Assembly (NCBI GenBank): GCA_033032865.1
Contig: JAWHQI010000327.1
Coordinates: 2,803,501-2,867,500 of the forward strand
Source: Dactylorhiza incarnata
Lineage: Eukaryota > Streptophyta > Magnoliopsida > Asparagales > Orchidaceae
DNA: 64,000 nt
Reading direction: 5' to 3'
Below, piece after piece: positions 56,091-64,000 of the stretch. Position 1 is the stretch's first letter; each line of letters opens with the position of its first letter. The notes beneath the pieces were generated by a model that was not told the origin of the DNA, made no database searches, and was given only the letters and a program-made list of their open reading frames with translations. Made by a program: the position numbers and the translations under genes.

Positions 56091-57701
56091 TGATAAGTAG
56101 TTTTTAGTCATAATATTTTAGGTTAGTTTAGCATAATTTTCCCTAGGTTTAGTTATATTTTTATGTTTTTCATGTATGTTTGTTGTTAATCCTAATATTT
56201 TTATGTTTGTTATGTTTTATATTTTTATATTTTCTAAACTATGTTATGTTGTGTCTTATTTTTGTTTTGTTATAATTTCTTATTTTATCAAAACTAAAAT
56301 TATATTATATTTTACTTTGTAGGTTTGATGTTGCTCGTCACCGCCATCATCGCGCCTTCAATGTTCATTGTTGTCGTCGCCATCGCCATCGTCGCGCCGT
56401 CAATAATTATGCCGCATCGTCATCATATCGCCACACCATGCAAATTCAGCCCTCTACATGGTCAAACCCGCCACCTTTGCATGTATTCATGCATGCCTCC
56501 ATTATTGCCGACCACTTCTCTCTCTCTTATTTCTCTTATATTTATTTCACTTCTTCTCTCTCTTTCATTCTCTTTTATTCACATACATTTCTCTTTCTTC
56601 ATTTTTATTTCTTTTAATAAAAGAATGCATTGGAATTGGCCATTCTCTTTCCTATTCTCTCTCCCCCATTTAATCCATTCATGCACCTCCTCCTCCATGC
56701 ATTGAACTTTCTCCTCCTCTCTCTCCCTCATCAATATGATTCATGCATCTCCACCCCATGTGCCCCTTCATTTCTTCCATCTAGAACATTCCCCCTCTTC
56801 TATATAAGGACCCCATTTCTCAAGCATAAGGAGGCGAATGTAATTGGAGTGTAGAGAGTTAGAGAGCAAGCTTCTATTTCTTTCAAGTATTTCTTCTTGT
56901 CTTGTTTTTATTTCTTCATGTAATAGTTAGTATTGTTGTATTCTTATTTCAAGTTTAATGAATATGCACTTTGTTTCTTCTCCTCTCTTTTCTCCCTATA
57001 TAATGCGTAGCTAATTTCTTTTTGTGTTCGATCGCGATGAACTTTACAATGAAATAATATCTTTATTTTATGTTGGCATTTGTACTTTTTATTTTGATCC
57101 GACCTTGATTTATTTCGTATCGACTCCGTATTGCTAGTATACGGTAGTAGATTCCGATCTCATATTTGAGCAGCCGAGAGGCTCGTGAATGTGAAAGATC
57201 ACTCAAGGAAGGAAGGAGTTTCACGCAACCCTAGAGATAGGACGACGTAAATCCTCCGGATTGGAGTCAAATCCAATAGTGCGGATCACTTCGATAATGC
57301 GACTTTAGGCCTTTTTGATTTGCAAAGAGATTTCGGTCAAAACGTCTAGAAGTTAGGAGACTTATTGCTCTAGCGAGAATATTTCTTAGTTTCGGATCCG
57401 TCACGGTCTTTATGAATATGCAAATGTTAAACTAAATTTCTCCGTTATTTTATTTCAAAGTGAATCGTCGATCGAGCACTCTTTTTCAATAGTTTATTTC
57501 TATTTTAATTAAGTTAGTTTATTTTTATTTTCCAAAAACCCAATCAATCGTTCGGTAGGATAATAGAAACGTTGTGAGTAATAGTAGTTGCCTGCCCCGA
57601 GTTTTTATACGACCTTGATATATTTTATATCCTATGCTATATTTCGATAGGTACACTTGCCTTAATCGAGTATAGATTGGAGAACACAAATTTCTCTATC
57701 A
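56091..57701 (+). mobile_element. E4 LTR 2 (shared)
   Basis: 1611 bp, serving as 3' LTR of unit 1 and 5' LTR of unit 2. Only two substitutions against LTR 1 were noticed (near 56433 and 56539). Confidence 0.95.
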
Positions 57702-57995
57702 AGTTTTTGGCTCCGTTGCCGGGGACTATTGTTGGCAATATTACGAAAGCACCGATTACTTCTACCATTTTACAAAAAATAAAAAATAAAACATTTTTAA
57801 ATTTAATTTTTCTACTTTCACCTAAATTGTCTTGGAAAGGACGCTTTGGGCTTGAATTCCCATCACAGCCTCTAGTACCGCTGCAAACCCCTCACAGGGC
57901 AGATTTCGGGAAGTCCTGGACAAACATAATTCGCCTAAGAAAAAAAAATTAAATAATTTTTCTCTTTCCTTTTTTGGTAATAGTTTTTTTTAATC

Positions 57996-58967
57996 ATGGA
58001 ATCATCTTCTTTTTGCGCTCTTTGCGGGTCTCCCGACCATTTTAATTTTGCATGTTTTTCGGGAACCCCTCCCTCATATGATTTCAATTTTTCTGGAGTA
58101 GGACAAAGTAGCCAATTTGACTCTTACTCCAATTTTTATCCTACATGGGAGGTGGGGAACCCGTCTTATTTTTCGCATGATTTTGCCCCGCAAAGCGCCG
58201 CGCCTCCAATTTTTAATTCTATCGATAATCGGTTTCTTGAATTGCAAACTTCTTTAAATAATATTAATTCGCATTTTAAGACCATTATTGATTATTTTTC
58301 TTGTGAGGCCGCGTCTTTTTCTTCGTCTTCTTCTCCGTCTCCTCCAATTTCTTTATGTAATGAGTCACCGGATATCCCGGCTTATCTTATTCCTCTCGAG
58401 GAAGATAACTATTCGGATGTTCCGGATTGTTTCCTTCCTCCCTTGGATGACACACATATGGATACTCCGGCGTGCTTCTTACCTTTTGAGGATGACGAGC
58501 CGTCTCAAAATTTTCCTTCTTTTTCTGAAGACGTATGTGATTCCATGTCAAGTTTAATTTCAATTGTTCCAACTTTTTCTAGTTTTAGAGAGTCTTTTTC
58601 TTCTTCTTCTTTTATTTTAGATAATTCCTCTTTAGTTCTTTCTACCCCTTCTTCTCCCGAAATTTCACAAGATTCACTTTCTCCTTGTGAAATTTTCATT
58701 AATGGAATTCCTTTTTCTACTTCTTTTATTCCTCTTTCTATTTCTTCCTCTTTTATTTCTTCTTCTTTTGACGACCCATTCTTTCCCCTTTTACAAACGG
58801 CGGAGTTCTTCTATAACTCAGTCCGTACATTTTTGGGCGTCATTCCTTTGAAGATTCCACCGCATGCCGGTGCGATTCTTCATTTCTTCTTTTTTCTTAT
58901 TTACTTTCCTAAGCGCATACTTAGGGAGTTACCTCTTCATCTTAGTTTTTATTTTCCATTTAGCTAA
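57996..58967 (+). CDS. E4 zinc-knuckle protein (unit 2)
   Basis: Reads the same 323-residue protein as unit 1, knuckle at residues 7-20 and the same C-terminus. One extra T upstream removes the in-frame upstream ATG seen in unit 1, which supports the shorter start. The primer site is at 57708-57725. Confidence 0.65.
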   Translation: MESSSFCALCGSPDHFNFACFSGTPPSYDFNFSGVGQSSQFDSYSNFYPTWEVGNPSYFSHDFAPQSAAPPIFNSIDNRFLELQTSLNNINSHFKTIIDYFSCEAASFSSSSSPSPPISLCNESPDIPAYLIPLEEDNYSDVPDCFLPPLDDTHMDTPACFLPFEDDEPSQNFPSFSEDVCDSMSSLISIVPTFSSFRESFSSSSFILDNSSLVLSTPSSPEISQDSLSPCEIFINGIPFSTSFIPLSISSSFISSSFDDPFFPLLQTAEFFYNSVRTFLGVIPLKIPPHAGAILHFFFFLIYFPKRILRELPLHLSFYFPFS

Positions 58968-60475
58968 CCAAAAACGTCGTGCTCAGACGACGTTAAACAA
59001 AGAGCGCTCTTGGGAGGCACCCCTTGCTTACCATTTTTGTTCTTTCTTTTTCTTTTTATTTTGTTTTGCAGGAATAAAACCTTCGGCGGTTCGTTTGACT
59101 CCATCTTCTCTTCCTTAGGCCTGAGTCGGTTTCTAGCTCAAGCATGGGGGAGCGACATCAGCATTCGGCCTCACAAATCTGGGGAAGTCGTTTTTTTTAT
59201 ATACTCTATTGCACCCCCCTCTTTTTTTTTCCTCATACTTACTATTCAACATTGAGGTCAATGTTGAACTTTAAACATGGGGGAGTGTTTTCCCTTTCTT
59301 TTTAAGTCTTTAAAAAAAAACACAAAAATTTTGAAAACAAAATAAAATAAAAAAAATTATTATAGTACTATTTTGTTTCTTTAGCCTTATCAAAAATGCA
59401 AAACCCAAATAAAATAAAAAAAATTAGAAAATTCCAAAAAAAGATCATATTTCAAAATCCAAAAAAAATGAAAAATCCAAAATATAATAAACTCCTTGCT
59501 TAGTCTTTTTGTTATTTTTAGAAATTTAGTTTGAGTTTGTTTATAAGTATTTCTATTATTTTTGATTTGCTAATCTTTTATTTCATCATATTTAGTTAAA
59601 TCTAATATTTAGTGATTTAGTTTTAAGAATTATCTTATGGTTTTAATTTGCTTAGAGTAACTTATTTAGCATCTTTTTCTCTTTTATTTTAAATAGTTTC
59701 AATTTTGTAGTAATTTTGCTTAACAATTTTGGATTCTAATTATTTCTACCGCATGCTTTTAGATTCTTAGGAAATTTCAATCTACTAGTGTTGCTCTCTA
59801 GTATTTTAGTTTATTTTCTAAAATGTTTTATTTAACCTCTTATCCTTACCCTAATTCTCCTTTTTCTTTTTATTGTTAGATCATATGTCATGGGAATAAG
59901 GAGATGTTAGTTTCTTATTCTCTGGTAAACATATGCAACCCAAAAATGAAGAGAGGAATTAAAAGTTCATATATGTCGTGGGAAGTGATTGGATGTTAGT
60001 CTATCATTTTCTGGTATTACATATATATTTTATTTATAAAAAAATTTAGTGGGGTGTGAAAAAAATATTGATGATCACCTCCAATCAAAGACCCCTTCAT
60101 GTTGATTTCCTCCCCAAATCCCTTAGCCAATAATATTGTCTTAGATTTTAAATTAAAATATTGTGAGAGAATAAGTAGTAGGTTGCACTTTTCCTTAAGT
60201 TTCTTTTAAGTTATGGTTTTTATAATTTCAATCTAACCTTGTTTGCAATTTACTCAATCTGTGCTAGTTAATTTATTAGAGAATTTTTGGCTAAATATTT
60301 CTCTCTTTTCATTTTAATTTCATAATTTAGGACTTAATTTGTAAATCCCTGAATTTTATTTTTGGCTAGATTTTGGTGTAAATAAATTTTTAGTTTAATT
60401 GAAAATTTTATAATTCTCATATAAATATTTATCATCTTTTGCTCTGGAATAGCAAAAGCCTAAGCATGGGGAGTT
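58968..60475 (+). other. E4 3' non-coding region (unit 2)
   Basis: Same content as 54583-56090, with differences mostly in A and T run lengths. No further gene. Confidence 0.6.
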
Positions 60476-62086
60476 TGATAAGTAGTTTTTAGTCATAATA
60501 TTTTAGGTTAGTTTAGCATAATTTTCCCTAGGTTTAGTTATATTTTTATGTTTTTCATGTATGTTTGTTGTTAATCCTAATATTTTTATGTTTGTTATGT
60601 TTTATATTTTTATATTTTCTAAACTATGTTATGTTGTGTCTTATTTTTGTTTTGTTATAATTTCTTATTTTATCAAAACTAAAATTATATTATATTTTAC
60701 TTTGTAGGTTTGATGTTGCTCGTCACCGCCATCATCGCGCCTTCAATGTTCATTGTTGTCGTCGCCATCGCCATCGTCGCGCCGTCAATAATTATGCCGC
60801 ATCGTCATCATATCGCCGCACCATGCAAATTCAGCCCTCTACATGGTCAAACCCGCCACCTTTGCATGTATTCATGCATGCCTCCATTATTGCCGACCAC
60901 TTCTCTCTCTCTTATTTCTCTTCTATTTATTTCACTTCTTCTCTCTCTTTCATTCTCTTTTATTCACATACATTTCTCTTTCTTCATTTTTATTTCTTTT
61001 AATAAAAGAATGCATTGGAATTGGCCATTCTCTTTCCTATTCTCTCTCCCCCATTTAATCCATTCATGCACCTCCTCCTCCATGCATTGAACTTTCTCCT
61101 CCTCTCTCTCCCTCATCAATATGATTCATGCATCTCCACCCCATGTGCCCCTTCATTTCTTCCATCTAGAACATTCCCCCTCTTCTATATAAGGACCCCA
61201 TTTCTCAAGCATAAGGAGGCGAATGTAATTGGAGTGTAGAGAGTTAGAGAGCAAGCTTCTATTTCTTTCAAGTATTTCTTCTTGTCTTGTTTTTATTTCT
61301 TCATGTAATAGTTAGTATTGTTGTATTCTTATTTCAAGTTTAATGAATATGCACTTTGTTTCTTCTCCTCTCTTTTCTCCCTATATAATGCGTAGCTAAT
61401 TTCTTTTTGTGTTCGATCGCGATGAACTTTACAATGAAATAATATCTTTATTTTATGTTGGCATTTGTACTTTTTATTTTGATCCGACCTTGATTTATTT
61501 CGTATCGACTCCGTATTGCTAGTATACGGTAGTAGATTCCGATCTCATATTTGAGCAGCCGAGAGGCTCGTGAATGTGAAAGATCACTCAAGGAAGGAAG
61601 GAGTTTCACGCAACCCTAGAGATAGGACGACGTAAATCCTCCGGATTGGAGTCAAATCCAATAGTGCGGATCACTTCGATAATGCGACTTTAGGCCTTTT
61701 TGATTTGCAAAGAGATTTCGGTCAAAACGTCTAGAAGTTAGGAGACTTATTGCTCTAGCGAGAATATTTCTTAGTTTCGGATCCGTCACGGTCTTTATGA
61801 ATATGCAAATGTTAAACTAAATTTCTCCGTTATTTTATTTCAAAGTGAATCGTCGATCGAGCACTCTTTTTCAATAGTTTATTTCTATTTTAATTAAGTT
61901 AGTTTATTTTTATTTTCCAAAAACCCAATCAATCGTTCGGTAGGATAATAGAAACGTTGTGAGTAATAGTAGTTGCCTGCCCCGAGTTTTTATACGACCT
62001 TGATATATTTTATATCCTATGCTATATTTCGATAGGTACACTTGCCTTAATCGAGTATAGATTGGAGAACACAAATTTCTCTATCA
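60476..62086 (+). mobile_element. E4 LTR 3 (shared)
   Basis: 1611 bp; agrees with LTR 1 at both sites where LTR 2 differs. Confidence 0.95.
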
Positions 62087-62380
62087 AGTTTTTGGCTCCG
62101 TTGCCGGGGACTATTGTTGGCAATATTACGAAAGCACCGATTACTTCTACCATTTTACAAAAAATAAAAAATAAAACATTTTTAAATTTAATTTTTCTAC
62201 TTTCACCTAAATTGTCTTGGAAAGGACGCTTTGGGCTTGAATTCCCATCACAGCCTCTAGTACCGCTGCAAACCCCTCACAGGGCAGATTTCGGGAAGTC
62301 CTGGACAAACATAATTCGCCTAAGAAAAAAAAATTAAATAATTTTTCTCTTTCCTTTTTTGGTAATAGTTTTTTTTAATC

Positions 62381-63352
62381 ATGGAATCATCTTCTTTTTG
62401 CGCTCTTTGCGGGTCTCCCGACCATTTTAATTTTGCATGTTTTTCGGGAACCCCTCCCTCATATGATTTCAATTTTTCTGGAGTAGGACAAAGTAGCCAA
62501 TTTGACTCTTACTCCAATTTTTATCCTACATGGGAGGTGGGGAACCCGTCTTATTTTTCGCATGATTTTGCCCCGCAAAGCGCCGCGCCTCCAATTTTTA
62601 ATTCTATCGATAATCGGTTTCTTGAATTGCAAACTTCTTTAAATAATATTAATTCGCATTTTAAGACCATTATTGATTATTTTTCTTGTGAGGCCGCGTC
62701 TTTTTCTTCGTCTTCTTCTCCGTCTCCTCCAATTTCTTTATGTAATGAGTCACCGGATATCCCGGCTTATCTTATTCCTCTCGAGGAAGATAACTATTCG
62801 GATGTTCCGGATTGTTTCCTTCCTCCCTTGGATGACACACATATGGATACTCCGGCGTGCTTCTTACCTTTTGAGGATGACGAGCCGTCTCAAAATTTTC
62901 CTTCTTTTTCTGAAGACGTATGTGATTCCATGTCAAGTTTAATTTCAATTGTTCCAACTTTTTCTAGTTTTAGAGAGTCTTTTTCTTCTTCTTCTTTTAT
63001 TTTAGATAATTCCTCTTTAGTTCTTTCTACCCCTTCTTCTCCCGAAATTTCACAAGATTCACTTTCTCCTTGTGAAATTTTCATTAATGGAATTCCTTTT
63101 TCTACTTCTTTTATTCCTCTTTCTATTTCTTCCTCTTTTATTTCTTCTTCTTTTGACGACCCATTCTTTCCCCTTTTACAAACGGCGGAGTTCTTCTATA
63201 ACTCAGTCCGTACATTTTTGGGCGTCATTCCTTTGAAGATTCCACCGCATGCCGGTGCGATTCTTCATTTCTTCTTTTTTCTTATTTACTTTCCTAAGCG
63301 CATACTTAGGGAGTTACCTCTTCATCTTAGTTTTTATTTTCCATTTAGCTAA
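62381..63352 (+). CDS. E4 zinc-knuckle protein (unit 3)
   Basis: Third copy of the 323-residue frame, identical as read to unit 2. The primer site is at 62093-62110. The hairpin and GGGAGGCACCCC motif follow the stop as in the other units. Confidence 0.65.
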   Translation: MESSSFCALCGSPDHFNFACFSGTPPSYDFNFSGVGQSSQFDSYSNFYPTWEVGNPSYFSHDFAPQSAAPPIFNSIDNRFLELQTSLNNINSHFKTIIDYFSCEAASFSSSSSPSPPISLCNESPDIPAYLIPLEEDNYSDVPDCFLPPLDDTHMDTPACFLPFEDDEPSQNFPSFSEDVCDSMSSLISIVPTFSSFRESFSSSSFILDNSSLVLSTPSSPEISQDSLSPCEIFINGIPFSTSFIPLSISSSFISSSFDDPFFPLLQTAEFFYNSVRTFLGVIPLKIPPHAGAILHFFFFLIYFPKRILRELPLHLSFYFPFS

Positions 63353-64000
63353 CCAAAAACGTCGTGCTCAGACGACGTTAAACAAAGAGCGCTCTTGGGA
63401 GGCACCCCTTGCTTACCATTTTTGTTCTTTCTTTTTCTTTTTATTTTGTTTTGCAGGAATAAAACCTTCGGCGGTTCGTTTGACTCCATCTTCTCTTCCT
63501 TAGGCCTGAGTCGGTTTCTAGCTCAAGCATGGGGGAGCGACATCAGCATTCGGCCTCACAAATCTGGGGAAGTCGTTTTTTTATATACTCTATTGCACCC
63601 CCCTCTTTTTTTTTCCTCATACTTACTATTCAACATTGAGGTCAATGTTGAACTTTAAACATGGGGGAGTGTTTTCCCTTTCTTTTTAAGTCTTTCAAAA
63701 AAAACACAAAAATTTTGAAAACAAAATAAAATAAAAAAAATTATTATAGTACTATTTTGTTTCTTTAGCCTTATCAAAAATGCAAAACCCAAATAAAATA
63801 AAAAAAATTAGAAAATTCCAAAAAAAGATCATATTTCAAAATCCAAAAAAAATGAAAAATCCAAAATATAATAAACTCCTTGCTTAGTCTTTTTGTTATT
63901 TTTAGAAATTTAGTTTGAGTTTGTTTATAAGTATTTCTATTATTTTTGATTTGCTAATCTTTTATTTCATCATATTTAGTTAAATCTAATATTTAGTGAT
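63353..64000 (+). other. E4 3' region (unit 3), runs off the window
   Basis: Same as the start of 54583-56090. The window ends before the next polypurine tract, so a fourth LTR is likely but unseen. Confidence 0.7.

Overview
This is nuclear DNA of a flowering plant, made almost entirely of nested transposable elements. The plant assignment rests on Ty3/gypsy elements primed by tRNA-Asp (Athila type) and tRNA-Phe, a SIRE/Maximus-type Ty1/copia reverse transcriptase, Tourist, hAT and CACTA DNA transposons, a TRIM, GT-AG introns, and two exons of a plant mitochondrial dicarboxylate/tricarboxylate carrier gene. The species cannot be told. No rRNA, tRNA or CRISPR feature was seen. All calls come from reading the sequence; no database search was run. 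Layout, left to right. (1) 1-8095: element E1, a non-autonomous Ty3/gypsy element with a tRNA-Phe primer site. A gag start is followed directly by the last codons of pol, then by two spliced antisense genes with their own TATA boxes. Its right LTR abuts the last 66 bp of an Athila-type LTR. (2) 8162-12971: low-copy-looking DNA with a minus-strand copia LTR/primer site, a Tourist MITE (10140-10320) and a 5' fragment of the DTC carrier gene (11497-12017). (3) 12972-39128: remains of a Tekay/Del-like gypsy element. Its 5' LTR (12972-36673) has been blown up to about 24 kb by nested insertions: a 1.9-kb hAT, a CACTA element, element E2 (tRNA-Phe family, gag only, filled with a 78-bp satellite), an Athila-like element E3 inside that satellite, a hAT MITE and a second hAT with a ruined transposase. 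Gag, protease and the start of reverse transcriptase follow, broken by a TRIM (38308-38731). (4) 39129-45368: a minus-strand SIRE-like copia deletion derivative. (5) 45369-46360: a truncated LTR of the tRNA-Phe family, very GC rich. (6) 46361-50316: a minus-strand LTR of the Tekay-like family. (7) 50317-64000: a head-to-tail array of a 4.385-kb Athila-like non-autonomous element E4, with neighbouring units sharing LTRs, running off the right edge. How the parts work together. E1, E2, E3 and E4 each keep cis signals (LTR promoter, primer site, polypurine tract) but lack reverse transcriptase and nearly all of integrase, so they would need enzymes from autonomous relatives. E3 and E4 each carry one intact open reading frame that starts with CCHC zinc knuckles and ends in the same short C-terminal module; this is the best candidate for a poorly described system here. 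The clearest structural event is an inversion of about 2.2 kb, one edge of which is a CACTA terminus. It is shown by split LTR halves, a displaced target-site duplication and the orientation of the host LTR. Nested order, inferred: Tekay-like element first, then E2, then E3 in the satellite of E2 and CACTA in the left LTR of E2, then the inversion. E4 is probably the youngest, because its three LTRs are almost identical.
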